A stretch of DNA of 64,000 bases from Mucilaginibacter_A sp050954285. GTDB taxonomy: Bacteria > Bacteroidota > Bacteroidia > Sphingobacteriales > Sphingobacteriaceae. The notes below the pieces were generated by a model. That model was not told the origin of the DNA. It saw nothing but the letters and a program-made list of their open reading frames with translations, and did not search any database. Of the stretch, positions 35,209-44,485 are shown one piece after another. Where the stretch lies: NCBI GenBank assembly GCA_050954285.1, contig JBPBPL010000011.1, positions 144,774-208,773 on the forward strand, read 5' to 3'. Numbering within the stretch: the first letter of the stretch is position 1; each line of letters opens with the position of its first letter. The position numbers and the translations under genes are program-made.

Positions 35209-35721
35209 ATGAAAAAACTATTCAAAGTTGCTTTAGTTGCCGGAAGCTTATTTTTTGCAGGAAACATCGCTAAAGCACAATCTAAAATCGGTTACATCAA
35301 CGTAAACCAAGTAGTAGATCAAATGCCTGAAACCAAAACAATTCAGAAACAGATTCAGGATTATCAAAAAACTTTTGTTGATCAGTTAACTACCATGAAC
35401 AACGAACTGCAAACCAATGCACAAGGTTATGATGCCAAAAAAGCAACCATGACCGATGCGGCACGTACGGCTAAAGAAAGTGAATTGCAAGACATGAACA
35501 AACGTTTGCAGGATTATCAAACAAAAGCACAACAACAAGTTGGCGATAAAAGCAAACAGCTTTCTGATCCTTTGCTTGCTAAAGTTCGTACCGCTATTCA
35601 AAATGTAGCCAAAGAAAAAGGTTACACTTACGTTTTCGATACAGCCCAAACAGAATTGTTAGTTTCTCAGCCCGGAGATGATTTGATGCCATCTGTAAAA
35701 GTAAAATTGGGAATCAAATAA
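35209..35721 (+). CDS. OmpH/Skp family periplasmic chaperone (second copy)
   Basis: A 170-residue exported Skp-like protein. The signal peptide ends near AKAQ, then comes KIGYINVNQVVDQMPETK, a coiled-coil from about residue 40 to 110 rich in Gln, Lys and Asp (QDYQTKAQQQVGDKSKQ), and the Skp C-terminal core KGYTYVFDTAQTELL. It is translated after the first copy, with a GA-type 12-mer starting 2 bp after its stop and a strong terminator right behind. Together with bamA it forms the outer-membrane biogenesis unit of the window. Confidence 0.92.
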   Translation: MKKLFKVALVAGSLFFAGNIAKAQSKIGYINVNQVVDQMPETKTIQKQIQDYQKTFVDQLTTMNNELQTNAQGYDAKKATMTDAARTAKESELQDMNKRLQDYQTKAQQQVGDKSKQLSDPLLAKVRTAIQNVAKEKGYTYVFDTAQTELLVSQPGDDLMPSVKVKLGIK

Positions 35722-35722
35722 G

Positions 35723-35734
35723 ATACTTCTTTTA
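35723..35734 (-). repeat. 12-bp dispersed element (GA type) after the second skp gene
   Basis: The plus strand reads ATACTTCTTTTA, exact, starting 2 bp after the stop codon and followed by TCC. It precedes the terminator at 35741-35777. Confidence 0.85.
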
Positions 35735-35740
35735 TCCATT

Positions 35741-35777
35741 AAAAAGCGGTGTTCATGCAAAATGAACGCCGCTTTTT
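35741..35777 (+). terminator. Rho-independent terminator of the bamA-skp unit
   Basis: AAAAAGCGGTGTTCAT at 35741-35756 pairs with ATGAACGCCGCTTTTT from 35762 (one G-T wobble) around loop GCAAA, followed by Ts. Confidence 0.9.
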
Positions 35778-35790
35778 TTATTTTAGCCGG

Positions 35791-36597
35791 ATGCCAGCAA
35801 ACCAGCCTATAGGTATTTTCGATTCCGGTATCGGAGGATTGACCGTTGCCAATGCCATCCAAAAACTAATGCCAAAAGAAGCATTGGTGTATTTTGGTGA
35901 TACGGCGCATTTGCCTTACGGCGATAAATCTCCTGAGGCAATCAAGTATTATTCACTCAAAATTGCCAAGTTCTTGATGGACGAAGGCTGCAAAGCAATT
36001 GTAATTGCTTGTAATACAGCGTCTTCATTGGCTTATCACGATTTGAAGCTATTTCTGGGCAACCAAATTCCGATTTACAGCGTGATCGATCCGGTGGTAG
36101 AATACATGACTGCTTCTGATAGGTTTCAAAATATTGGAGTAATTGCTACCCGCGCTACTATCAAATCAAATGTTTATGCGGAGAAAATACATCAGCTAAA
36201 ACCTGAAATTAAAGTACAATCACTGGCTACGCCATTGTTAGTACCGATGATTGAAGAAGGTTTTTTTAACGATCAGATCAGTAGTACGCTCATCCACACT
36301 TACCTTTCCGATCCGCAATTGCAGGAAATTGACAGCTTAATTTTAGGTTGTACACATTATCCACTCATCCGCAATGAAATTGCCGCGTATTATCAACCCG
36401 AAATTGCCATTATTGACAATACAGAAATTGTGGCCAATCATCTGCAAAAAGAATTAAAACGAATGAACTTGCTGAATGAAGAAACACCCGAACCACACCG
36501 TTTTTACATTTCAGATTTTACGGATTCATTTGAAAAAAGTACACAGCTTTTCTTCGGACAGCAAATTCAGTTAAATCTTCGTCAAATTTGGGACTAA
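35791..36597 (+). CDS. murI: Glutamate racemase
   Basis: A 268-residue glutamate racemase supplying D-glutamate for peptidoglycan. The two catalytic cysteines lie in VIACNTASSLAY and LILGCTHYPLI, and the N-terminal PIGIFDSGIGGLTVANAI is diagnostic. I place the start at ATG 35791, because the longer frame from 35749 begins inside the terminator stem. That terminator implies murI is transcribed separately from skp even though the order bamA-skp-skp-murI is conserved in the phylum. No promoter box is obvious in the short gap. Confidence 0.95.
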   Translation: MPANQPIGIFDSGIGGLTVANAIQKLMPKEALVYFGDTAHLPYGDKSPEAIKYYSLKIAKFLMDEGCKAIVIACNTASSLAYHDLKLFLGNQIPIYSVIDPVVEYMTASDRFQNIGVIATRATIKSNVYAEKIHQLKPEIKVQSLATPLLVPMIEEGFFNDQISSTLIHTYLSDPQLQEIDSLILGCTHYPLIRNEIAAYYQPEIAIIDNTEIVANHLQKELKRMNLLNEETPEPHRFYISDFTDSFEKSTQLFFGQQIQLNLRQIWD

Positions 36598-36646
36598 CCC
36601 TATCGGCCTAATTCTATTTATCCTGTTTAAAATCGTTCTGAATAAG

Positions 36647-36654
36647 TAAGTTTG
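36647..36654 (+). promoter_or_regulatory. Promoter of the nuoH-N operon
   Basis: The -7 box TAAGTTTG followed by C lies 24 nt before the nuoH start. A TTTA at 36625-36628 is near the expected -33 distance (18-nt spacer). Confidence 0.55.
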
Positions 36655-36678
36655 CAGGGTTAGCTAACGAAATTTGTT

Positions 36679-37749
36679 TTGAACCCATACCTGCTTAGCA
36701 TTCTGGTTGCGCTTTTGCTGTTCACATTTGTGGCCCTGTTTACTACGGTGGCTGTTTACGTGGAGCGCAAGGTTTCGGCATTTATGCAAGATCGTTTAGG
36801 TCCGATGGAAACCGGAAAATACGGTTCCTTGCAGGTTTTTGCAGATATGTTGAAAATGCTGCAAAAAGAGCTGATTACACCACTGGCTGCTGATAAAACC
36901 TTATTTGCGCTGGCTCCAATCGTTATTTTTGTGGCTGTTTATTTAGGTTTTGCTGCTTTGCCCTGGGCGCCAGGTTTGGTTCCGGCACACATTAATGTTG
37001 GTATTTTTTACATTTTAGCCGTTTTGTCTATCGAGACGGTTGGCATTTTGATGGCGGGCTGGGGTTCTAATAATAAATACGCGTTACTTGGCGCGGTTCG
37101 TTCAGTTGCGCAAATTGTTTCTTATGAAATTCCGGCTGGATTTGCGTTGATTTCTGTGGTAATGATTTCTCAAACGCTTGATTTACAGGAAATTTCCAGA
37201 CAACAAGGAATCTTATCCACAGAAAATATCAAGTTTTTAGGTTTTATGCCGATAAAAGAAGTAGGTGGTTTTTTGGCTTGGAACATTTTCTGCGCACCGC
37301 ATCTCATTATTGCATTTGTGATTTATTTCATCGCATCGCTGGCCGAAAGCAACCGTGCGCCGTTTGATATTCCGGAAGCTGAGTCTGAATTAGTGGCCGG
37401 TTTTCACACAGAATATACTGGTTTCCGATTTGCGCTGGTTTTTCTGGCAGAATATTCGATGATGTTTTTGACCTCGATGGTTGCTGTGATTTTGTTTTTG
37501 GGTGCCTGGAACACGCCGCTGCCTAATATATCAGCCTTAAAACTGGCCGATTGGACAACCGGAAATATATGGGGGATTGGCTGGATATTTTTCAAAACGC
37601 TGCTGCTAATTTTAGTGCAAATGTGGATCCGGTGGACATTGCCGCGTTTTCGTGTAGATCAGTTAATGGATTTATGCTGGAAAGTGTTAACGCCGCTCGC
37701 TTTTTTGTGTATGCTGATTTCGGGTATCTGGCGGTTATGGCTGATGTAA
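36679..37749 (+). CDS. nuoH: NADH-quinone oxidoreductase subunit H
   Basis: A 356-residue inner-membrane subunit of complex I (ND1 homologue) with about eight helices that helps form the quinone chamber. Conserved stretches are VAVYVERKVSAFMQDRLGPM, ADMLKMLQKELITP, SLAESNRAPFDIPEAESELV and FALVFLAEYSMM. The start is TTG at 36679, since no ATG is available before the first helix. It opens a seven-gene operon H-I-J-K-L-M-N with its own promoter. murI lies directly upstream, so nuoA-G are not next to it. A single-mismatch element is at 37253-37264. Confidence 0.96.
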   Translation: MNPYLLSILVALLLFTFVALFTTVAVYVERKVSAFMQDRLGPMETGKYGSLQVFADMLKMLQKELITPLAADKTLFALAPIVIFVAVYLGFAALPWAPGLVPAHINVGIFYILAVLSIETVGILMAGWGSNNKYALLGAVRSVAQIVSYEIPAGFALISVVMISQTLDLQEISRQQGILSTENIKFLGFMPIKEVGGFLAWNIFCAPHLIIAFVIYFIASLAESNRAPFDIPEAESELVAGFHTEYTGFRFALVFLAEYSMMFLTSMVAVILFLGAWNTPLPNISALKLADWTTGNIWGIGWIFFKTLLLILVQMWIRWTLPRFRVDQLMDLCWKVLTPLAFLCMLISGIWRLWLM

Positions 37750-37785
37750 AAATAACCGCGAAAAAATAAAAATAGAAAAATAAAA

Positions 37786-38364
37786 ATGCTCAGTAATATC
37801 ATCAAAGGATTTACCACCGCAGGCAAAGGCTTAAACCTCACCCTAAAACATTTTTTTGCTGCTAAAAACAGTAGGGAAGTGTTGAGCGTACAATCTGATA
37901 ATTACTTCAAGCAACAGGAAGGAAACGTAACCATTCAGTATCCGCACCAAACTTTGCCTGTGCCGGAAACTGGTCGTTATCAGCTGTTTGTAGAAATGGA
38001 TGATTGCATTGTTTGCGATTTATGTGCGAAAATCTGTCCGGTAAACTGCATCGACATCGAATCCATTAAAGCCACGGAAGCTATTGGTCAAACATCAGAC
38101 GGAACAACCAAACGTTTGTATGCCGCAAAATTTGATATTGATATGGCCAAGTGCATGTACTGCGGTTTGTGCACCACGGTTTGCCCAACGGAATGTATCA
38201 CCATGACCAATCAATACGATAAAAGTGTGGATGCACTGAGTTTGCTGAATTACCAGTTTTCGAGCATGACAGACGAAGAAGCTGTAGAAAAAAAATCAGC
38301 CATAGACAAACAAAATGCTGAAAAAGCTGCCGCCAAACAAGCCGCCACACTAAAAAAAGGTTGA
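37786..38364 (+). CDS. nuoI: NADH-quinone oxidoreductase subunit I
   Basis: A 192-residue peripheral-arm ferredoxin-type subunit. Two 4Fe-4S clusters (N6a/N6b) are held by CIVCDLCAKICPVNC and CMYCGLCTTVCPTEC, with the expected CxxCxxCxxxCP spacing. It passes electrons towards the quinone site. The C-terminus is an Ala/Lys/Glu-rich tail (EKKSAIDKQNAEKAAAKQA) longer than the core domain needs. It begins 36 bp after nuoH and ends 10 bp before nuoJ. The single-mismatch element TAAAAACAGTAG lies at 37863-37874. Confidence 0.96.
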   Translation: MLSNIIKGFTTAGKGLNLTLKHFFAAKNSREVLSVQSDNYFKQQEGNVTIQYPHQTLPVPETGRYQLFVEMDDCIVCDLCAKICPVNCIDIESIKATEAIGQTSDGTTKRLYAAKFDIDMAKCMYCGLCTTVCPTECITMTNQYDKSVDALSLLNYQFSSMTDEEAVEKKSAIDKQNAEKAAAKQAATLKKG

Positions 38365-38376
38365 TAAAAACAGCAT
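38365..38376 (+). repeat. 12-bp dispersed element (AC type) containing the nuoJ start
   Basis: TAAAAACAGCAT, exact, preceded by AAAGGTTGA. Its last two bases are the AT of the nuoJ ATG at 38375, and the element fills the nuoI-nuoJ gap. Confidence 0.85.
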
Positions 38377-38914
38377 GGAGCAAGCCATTTTCATTTTCCT
38401 GGGATTGATTACCGTTACTTCTGGCTGGTTTGTGGCGGCGAGCGGAAACCTGGTGCGTTCGGTTTTTATGTTTTTCGTGACGCTGTTTTCTATTGCCGGA
38501 TTATACGTTTTTGCGCTGGCTGATTTTGTGGCCGTTACACAGATTGTGATTTATGTTGGCGGCGTTTTAGTGCTGATGCTGTTCACTTTCATGTTATCCA
38601 GCAAAGAAACATTGGAAAAGCTGGAAGAAAGCAAGCACCGGTATTTTACATTGAAACAGCTTCCGGCTTTGCTGGTTGCGCTTACATTTTTGCTGGTTTT
38701 GGTGAATGCAATTTTTAAACTAAATCCTGATCATTTACTTTGGATACAACAAGCTCAAAATAATACTTTCCGTCCGCAGGACAATACCGTTACCAACATC
38801 GGCGCCAATTTAATGACTGCTTATTTATTACCTTTCGAGGCAATTTCCATTTTATTAATGATGGCCTTAATTGGTGCAGCGCATCTGGCCAGAAAGGAGC
38901 AGGCGGATGATTAA
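38375..38914 (+). CDS. nuoJ: NADH-quinone oxidoreductase subunit J
   Basis: A 179-residue inner-membrane subunit (ND6 homologue) with five helices. Typical segments are VFMFFVTLFSIAGLYVFALA, the pi-bulge helix region VTQIVIYVGGVLVLMLFTFM, and FEAISILLMMALIGAAHLAR at the C-terminus. The start codon lies in a 12-bp element, and the gene overlaps nuoK by 8 bp. It belongs to the proton-pumping membrane arm. Confidence 0.95.
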   Translation: MEQAIFIFLGLITVTSGWFVAASGNLVRSVFMFFVTLFSIAGLYVFALADFVAVTQIVIYVGGVLVLMLFTFMLSSKETLEKLEESKHRYFTLKQLPALLVALTFLLVLVNAIFKLNPDHLLWIQQAQNNTFRPQDNTVTNIGANLMTAYLLPFEAISILLMMALIGAAHLARKEQADD

Positions 38915-39212
38915 CCTGCAAACTTTTATGTTGATTGGCGCCAGTTTATTTTGTACCGGTTTGTACATGGTGCTGACTAAAAATAACGCCATTCAGGTTT
39001 TAATCGGGATTGAATTTATCATCAACGCCGCAATTATCAACTTGGTGGCTTTTGGTAAATACGATAAATACAACAACGGCGGCCAGCTATTTGCGCTTTT
39101 CGCCATCGTGCTGGCCGCGGCCGGAACTGCTGTGGCGCTTGCTATTATTTTAAACATTTACCGCCAGTTTAAAACCATCGATCCTGAACAAATTAATGCT
39201 TTAAAAGATTAA
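38907..39212 (+). CDS. nuoK: NADH-quinone oxidoreductase subunit K
   Basis: A 101-residue inner-membrane subunit (ND4L homologue) with three helices. The conserved glutamate is in VLIGIEFIINAAIINLVAF. The start is ATG 38907, overlapping the end of nuoJ by 8 bp; longer frames upstream read into nuoJ and are rejected. AGGAG at 38897-38901, 5 nt before the ATG, is one of the few Shine-Dalgarno-like sequences in the window and supports this start. Confidence 0.95.
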   Translation: MINLQTFMLIGASLFCTGLYMVLTKNNAIQVLIGIEFIINAAIINLVAFGKYDKYNNGGQLFALFAIVLAAAGTAVALAIILNIYRQFKTIDPEQINALKD

Positions 39213-39218
39213 AACTAT

Positions 39219-41249
39219 TTGGAACAGCTTCAACCAATACAACATCATTTCAATGAAATAACACTGGTTCTGGCTGCGGTTTTATTTCCATTTGCTGCTT
39301 TTATCATCAATTTTTTAGTGCTAAAAACAGCATCCAAAAATGCTGGCTGGTTAGCGGCTGTTTGTATTTTTTTTAGTCTGGTTTGTTCGAGTTTACTTTT
39401 CTCAAAAATCTGGAACCATCCACCGGTACACGAACAAGTTTTATGGTTTCAAATCGGAACTATAAAAATTTGCGCCGGTTTGCTACTCAATAATTTATCG
39501 GTGCTGATGCTGCCTCTGGTTTCCGGCATTGCATTGGCCGTTCATATTTATTCGGTTGCTTATATGCAGCACGATCCCAAATCCCGCCGCTATTTCCGCT
39601 ACCTCAGTTTCTTTTGTTTCGCCATGATGGCTCTGGTTGTGGTGGATAATTTATTGCTGATGTATGCCTTTTGGGAGCTGGTTGGCTTTGCTTCCTACTT
39701 ATTAATCGGCTTTTGGTTTACGCGGGAAAAAGCAGTTCAGGCCAATAAAAAAGCGTTTATCATGAATAGGATTGGAGATTTGGGTTTCCTGATTGGTATC
39801 ATGATCCTGTTCGCACATTTCCACACTTTTGATTTGATTAAATTATTTAGTAATCCCAATAACTTAACTTCAGGCGGTTTATCCGGAACCTGGCTGACTA
39901 TTGCCGGGCTGTGTTTTTTCCTCGGTGCAGCAGCCAAATCTGCACAGTTTCCACTGCATACTTGGCTGCCGGATGCGATGGAAGGGCCAACAGCCGTTTC
40001 GGCCTTAATTCACGCGGCTACGATGGTAGCTGCAGGCGTTTTCCTGCTGGCTCGCGTTTATCCGGTTTTCACTGCTGATGTAAAAACTGTCATTGCCATT
40101 ACCGGAACTTTTACCGCTTTTATGGCCGCCACCATTGCCCTCACCCAAAATGATCTGAAAAAAATACTGGCTTATTCTACCATTTCGCAGCTGGGTTTTA
40201 TGGTAGCTGCAATGGGTTTGGGCGCGTATTCATCGGCACTGTTTCACCTGGTTACACATGCTTTTTTTAAATGCCTTTTATTCCTGTCGGCCGGCGTAAT
40301 TATCCACGAGATGCAGCACCTCAAAGAAAAACTACATCTGGATATTGATCCGCAGAACATCTTGTATATGGGCGGCCTGCGCAAAGTTTTGCCGGTCACG
40401 TTTATCACCTGCATCATTGCTGCGCTGGCGCTGATTGGTTTTCCGCTCACTTCCGGGTATTTATCCAAAGACGGCATCCTAATCCAGGCTTTTGAATGGG
40501 CCGAAGGCAAATCTTTTTTCTACAAAATTATCCCGATTGCTATTCTGATCACAAGCTGGATGACCGCTTTTTACATTGCCCGTTTGCTGTTTAAAGTGTT
40601 TTGGGGTGAATCCAGACTAAAACAGATGATCCCAACCTTCGAACTTCATGTTTCCAAAGAAAACAAACTGTTTACCTGGCCAATGCTGTTTTTATCGGTG
40701 TTTTGTTTGTTTCCGATCTTTTCCCTGAACCCATTATTGTATGAAAATAGCTGGCTTTTTAGAGGTTTCCTGACAGCTGATTATTTTGAACGCGAAAATA
40801 TTTATCACACTATAATCCCGGCTGCGGTCAACCTGTTTACCATTCCGATAGTTTATCTGGCGTATTTGCGCTATGTTAAGCAAAGCATCAACTGGTTCCC
40901 GGAGCATGGTTTTCTGTTCAAACTTTCTTACAATCAGTGGTATATCGATCGTTTCTACCAAAATTACCTGGTAAAAACAGTAGTCTGGATCAGCAAAAAA
41001 CTCTATACTTTTGACCATTTGGTGGTTGACGGATTCGTCAACCTGCTTGCTATAACCGGTCTGTTTTTGTCCCGAATAAGTGTCCGGTTTGATCGTTATC
41101 TGGTAGATGGTGCTGTAAATTTCATTGCTTTTCGTATCCGGGATTTGGGTAGTTTTGCCCGAAGCTTTCAAACCGGAAAAGTGCAGCAATACCTGCTCAC
41201 CATGCTGATTTTTATTTTAGGGATTTACCTTTTTAAGACGTTGATTTAG
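39219..41249 (+). CDS. nuoL: NADH-quinone oxidoreductase subunit L
   Basis: A 676-residue antiporter-like inner-membrane subunit (ND5 homologue) of complex I with about sixteen helices and the long lateral amphipathic helix near the C-terminus. Key segments are LMYAFWELVGFASYLLIGFW, the lysine/histidine region HTWLPDAMEGPTAVSALIHA and NDLKKILAYSTISQLGFM. The start is TTG at 39219, 6 bp after nuoK. Two exact 12-mers are inside, at 39322-39333 (frame reads LKTAS) and 40683-40694 (frame reads MLFLSV), plus a single-mismatch copy at 40972-40983. Confidence 0.95.
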   Translation: MEQLQPIQHHFNEITLVLAAVLFPFAAFIINFLVLKTASKNAGWLAAVCIFFSLVCSSLLFSKIWNHPPVHEQVLWFQIGTIKICAGLLLNNLSVLMLPLVSGIALAVHIYSVAYMQHDPKSRRYFRYLSFFCFAMMALVVVDNLLLMYAFWELVGFASYLLIGFWFTREKAVQANKKAFIMNRIGDLGFLIGIMILFAHFHTFDLIKLFSNPNNLTSGGLSGTWLTIAGLCFFLGAAAKSAQFPLHTWLPDAMEGPTAVSALIHAATMVAAGVFLLARVYPVFTADVKTVIAITGTFTAFMAATIALTQNDLKKILAYSTISQLGFMVAAMGLGAYSSALFHLVTHAFFKCLLFLSAGVIIHEMQHLKEKLHLDIDPQNILYMGGLRKVLPVTFITCIIAALALIGFPLTSGYLSKDGILIQAFEWAEGKSFFYKIIPIAILITSWMTAFYIARLLFKVFWGESRLKQMIPTFELHVSKENKLFTWPMLFLSVFCLFPIFSLNPLLYENSWLFRGFLTADYFERENIYHTIIPAAVNLFTIPIVYLAYLRYVKQSINWFPEHGFLFKLSYNQWYIDRFYQNYLVKTVVWISKKLYTFDHLVVDGFVNLLAITGLFLSRISVRFDRYLVDGAVNFIAFRIRDLGSFARSFQTGKVQQYLLTMLIFILGIYLFKTLI

Positions 41250-41253
41250 GTTG

Positions 41254-42855
41254 ATGAACCACATACTTACCCTGCTTATTTTTACGCCGTTATTATTTGG
41301 TGTAGTGCTTCTTTTACTGCCTGTTTCTTTGCGCAATAGTTTTAAATATTTGGCACTATCAGCCACCATCATTCAGTTGGTTTTAAGCGGATGGCTGTAT
41401 TTTCATTTCCAGACCGGTGCTTCTTTTAGCGGCATAAATCATGCGGATCAATACCAGTTTGCCGAAAAAGCCAGTTGGATCAGCCTGAATCTCGGTTCGC
41501 TCGGCAAAATGCAGATCGATTATTTTATCGGTGTTGATGGGTTTTCCATCGGTTTGCTGTTTATGTCTTCGCTCGTGATGGCCGTTGCGGTGCTCGCTTC
41601 CTGGGAAATCAAAACCAATTTAAAAGGCTTTTTTGCGTTATTTTTACTGCTTGATACAGCTGTAATCGGTGTTTTTTGCGCGCTTGATTTCTTCCTGTTC
41701 TATATTTTTTACGAGCTGATGCTGCTGCCATTATATTTCCTGATCGGGATGTGGGGCGGTGTCCGGCGCGAATATGCAGCCATCAAATTTTTCCTGTACA
41801 CGCTTTTTGGTTCTGTTTTTATGTTGCTGGTGATGATCGGCCTGTACTTTTCAGTCACTGATCCAATTACCGGAAACCACACGTTCAACATCGTCCACAT
41901 GATGAATCCGGCCAATTACGTGCAAGGTTCCATTTTCTCACTATCGGCTCATCAAACGCTGTTCGGTTTCCCGGCGCGGTATCTTGGTTTTGTAGTCTTG
42001 TTTATCGCTTTTGCCATCAAAGTTCCCGTCGTTCCGCTGCACACCTGGCTGCCGGATGCGCATGTGGAAGCACCAACGGCCGTTTCCATTATCCTGGCTG
42101 GCGTATTATTAAAAGTTGGTGGCTACGGAATCTTGCGTATTTGCTTCAGTATTTTCCCGGAAGTGGCTACGGCCGGAGCTTTCTGGCTCGGTTTGTTAGG
42201 TGTGATTTCGATTTTGTACGGTGCTTTAAACGCACTGGCACAAACTGATCTGAAACGCCTGATCGCTTATTCTTCGGTGTCGCACATGGGTTTTGTTTTG
42301 TTGGGAATAGCTTCTCAAACGACTGAAGGCGTGAGCGGCGCGATGATGCAAATGCTGAGTCACGGTTTTTTATCGGCGATGCTGTTCTTTTTGGTCGGAG
42401 TGATTTACACGCGGGTTCACGATCGGTACATTTATAATTTCCGGGGTTTGGCTTCGCTGATGCCGCAATTTACCGTTTTCATGATGATCGCTTTCTTTGC
42501 TTCGCTGGGTTTGCCGGGTTTTTCTGCTTTTATTGCCGAGGCTTTTTCGCTTATCGGTGCATTCACTTCTGCTTCGGTCAACGGATTACTGCCGAGCTGG
42601 ATGGCTATTTGTGGCTCAATTGGAATTTTGCTGAGTGCAGCTTATTTCCTGTGGACTTTACAACGCATGTTTTTTGGCGAAACCAGATTATCCGGCGGAG
42701 AAGCGTGGCGAGTTGCTTTAACGGATCTCAATTTCCGGGAAAAATCAGCTTTAGTTCCATTGGCTTTGATGGCTTTGATCATCGGTTTATTGCCTTCGCT
42801 GGTGTTCGATAAAATCAATGATTCCGTGCTGGCTTTCGTTCATTTATTTAGATAG
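41254..42855 (+). CDS. nuoM: NADH-quinone oxidoreductase subunit M
   Basis: A 533-residue antiporter-like subunit (ND4 homologue) with about fourteen helices. The essential glutamate is expected in FYIFYELMLLPLYFLIGMWG, followed by PLHTWLPDAHVEAPTAVSI and TDLKRLIAYSSVSHMGFVL. ATG 41254 is preferred to the TTG at 41251 directly before it. The gap to nuoL is 4 bp and to nuoN 5 bp. Two single-mismatch elements (41305-41316 and 41417-41428) are present, but their GCTTCTTTTA core is also common coding sequence. Confidence 0.95.
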   Translation: MNHILTLLIFTPLLFGVVLLLLPVSLRNSFKYLALSATIIQLVLSGWLYFHFQTGASFSGINHADQYQFAEKASWISLNLGSLGKMQIDYFIGVDGFSIGLLFMSSLVMAVAVLASWEIKTNLKGFFALFLLLDTAVIGVFCALDFFLFYIFYELMLLPLYFLIGMWGGVRREYAAIKFFLYTLFGSVFMLLVMIGLYFSVTDPITGNHTFNIVHMMNPANYVQGSIFSLSAHQTLFGFPARYLGFVVLFIAFAIKVPVVPLHTWLPDAHVEAPTAVSIILAGVLLKVGGYGILRICFSIFPEVATAGAFWLGLLGVISILYGALNALAQTDLKRLIAYSSVSHMGFVLLGIASQTTEGVSGAMMQMLSHGFLSAMLFFLVGVIYTRVHDRYIYNFRGLASLMPQFTVFMMIAFFASLGLPGFSAFIAEAFSLIGAFTSASVNGLLPSWMAICGSIGILLSAAYFLWTLQRMFFGETRLSGGEAWRVALTDLNFREKSALVPLALMALIIGLLPSLVFDKINDSVLAFVHLFR

Positions 42856-42860
42856 AAGTT

Positions 42861-44369
42861 ATGAACGAACTGCCAATTTCCATCACCGAACAACTCAACA
42901 ATGTACTGCAAAGCTTAATCTATTTTGCTCCGGAAACAGCTTTAGCCATACTGTTTTTACTGGTAATAATTACAGGTTTGCTGTTTAAAAACGATGCCGA
43001 CTGGATTTGCCGTTTGTTGTGTTTATTAGGATTAGTTTTCGTTTTTCAGCGGGATGTGCAGCAATTGTATCTGGTCGTTTCCGGCCCGAAGTTTCTGTTT
43101 GGCAACATGCTTCTTTTACATCATGTTTCTGTGTTGTTCAAGTTGATTTTTGCCGTGCTTACTTTTATAATCGTTATTTATATTCCGCTGGACCAGCAGC
43201 TTAAAGCACATCAAAAAGGTTTAAGCGATTTATACGCCATCATCATCGCTGTAGTTTTTGGATTGCATTTAATGGCGATGTCGGTCAATTTATTGATGAT
43301 TTATTTATCGATAGAGCTGGTTTCCATCGGTTCCTATCTGCTGGTTGCTTATCGCTCGGAAAATCGCTTTGCCATAGAATCTGGTTTAAAATATGTACTT
43401 TTTGGCTTTGCAGCTTCAGCCGTAATGCTGTACGGCATGTCATTATTGTATGCTGAAACCGGACAATTAAGTTTATTCAACGGACAATTTCTGGAGCAAC
43501 TAATCCACGTAAATTCTATCCCCGTTTCACTCGGCATTTTGCTGGTGCTGGTGGGCATCGGCTTCAAACTTTCTTTTGTGCCGATGCACTTTTGGGTTCC
43601 TGATGTTTATGAAGGCGCATCCACGCCGGTAGTCGCTTTTCTTTCCACCTTAACCAAAATAGCAGGATTTGCTTTGCTGGCCAACTTTTTAACGCCCTTC
43701 ATTTTTTATAATAAATTTCAGGCTTTCAATTTTCGCCTGTTCTTTTCCGTTATCGCTATCATCACCATGATCGCCGGAAACTTTGCTGCCATCCTTCAAA
43801 ATAACATCAAAAGAATGCTGGCCTATTCTGCCATCGGCCACACTGGTTTTGGGTTGATGGCATTGGTTACCTTTTCGCAGCAGGGCGTTTCGGCCTTATT
43901 ATTTTATCTGGCTGTTTATGCGCTGGCCAACATTGGCGCACTGATGCTTTGTAGTTTTTATGCCGGTAAAAACAGTATGCTCAACGTGCAGGACTTGCGT
44001 GGTTTGGGCAAGGTTTATCCTTTTGCCGGTGTCTGTTTTGTGGTGCTGTTGATTTCGTTAACGGGTTTACCAATTTCAGCAGGTTTTAATGCCAAAGTGC
44101 TTGTGTTTTCTTCGGTGATCGAAACTTATCGCCAGAATCGTAACATTTTGCTACTGGCTTTGCTCGTTACCGGAGCCGCTACTACCGTGGTTTCACTTTT
44201 TTATTACTTCAAAATTCCGCTGTATCTTTTTCTCAAATCTGCAGAAACCTCAACACAAAAACCTACCGGAAACAGGCAATCTTCTCTGCTGATAATCATT
44301 GGTTTATTAAGTGCGATCGTGTTTTTGCTCGGGATTTTTCCTTCCGTCTTGGCAAATTTTCTTCAATAA
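42861..44369 (+). CDS. nuoN: NADH-quinone oxidoreductase subunit N
   Basis: A 502-residue antiporter-like subunit (ND2 homologue), last of the operon, with about fourteen helices. Conserved parts are MIYLSIELVSIGSYLLVAYR, PMHFWVPDVYEGASTPVVAF and NNIKRMLAYSAIGHTGFGLM. It contains three exact 12-bp elements (42948-42959, 43107-43118, 43967-43978) read in two frames: ILFLL and MLLLH in one, GKNSM in the other. A fourth, 44367-44378, begins with its TAA stop codon. No terminator is evident after it. Confidence 0.95.
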   Translation: MNELPISITEQLNNVLQSLIYFAPETALAILFLLVIITGLLFKNDADWICRLLCLLGLVFVFQRDVQQLYLVVSGPKFLFGNMLLLHHVSVLFKLIFAVLTFIIVIYIPLDQQLKAHQKGLSDLYAIIIAVVFGLHLMAMSVNLLMIYLSIELVSIGSYLLVAYRSENRFAIESGLKYVLFGFAASAVMLYGMSLLYAETGQLSLFNGQFLEQLIHVNSIPVSLGILLVLVGIGFKLSFVPMHFWVPDVYEGASTPVVAFLSTLTKIAGFALLANFLTPFIFYNKFQAFNFRLFFSVIAIITMIAGNFAAILQNNIKRMLAYSAIGHTGFGLMALVTFSQQGVSALLFYLAVYALANIGALMLCSFYAGKNSMLNVQDLRGLGKVYPFAGVCFVVLLISLTGLPISAGFNAKVLVFSSVIETYRQNRNILLLALLVTGAATTVVSLFYYFKIPLYLFLKSAETSTQKPTGNRQSSLLIIIGLLSAIVFLLGIFPSVLANFLQ

Positions 44370-44378
44370 AAACAGCAT
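44367..44378 (+). repeat. 12-bp dispersed element (AC type) containing the nuoN stop
   Basis: TAAAAACAGCAT, exact. Its first three bases are the TAA stop codon of nuoN. Confidence 0.85.
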
Positions 44379-44461
44379 CCGGCAATCATCATTTGTAAGT
44401 AACTATTGCTTTAGATTCCCACTGTTTAAAGATTTCAAACACAAGATTTGAATATTAGTCC

Positions 44462-44469
44462 TACTTTTG
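44462..44469 (+). promoter_or_regulatory. -7 promoter element of the PurF-type gene
   Basis: TACTTTTG followed by C lies 16 nt before the ATG at 44486. A TTTG at 44447-44450 is too close to be a standard -33 box. Confidence 0.5.
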
Positions 44470-44485
44470 CGGCTTAATTGGAATC

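Noticed and set aside
35749..35790. Longer murI frame starting at 35749
   Set aside because: It begins inside a strong terminator hairpin; the conserved protein start is at 35791.
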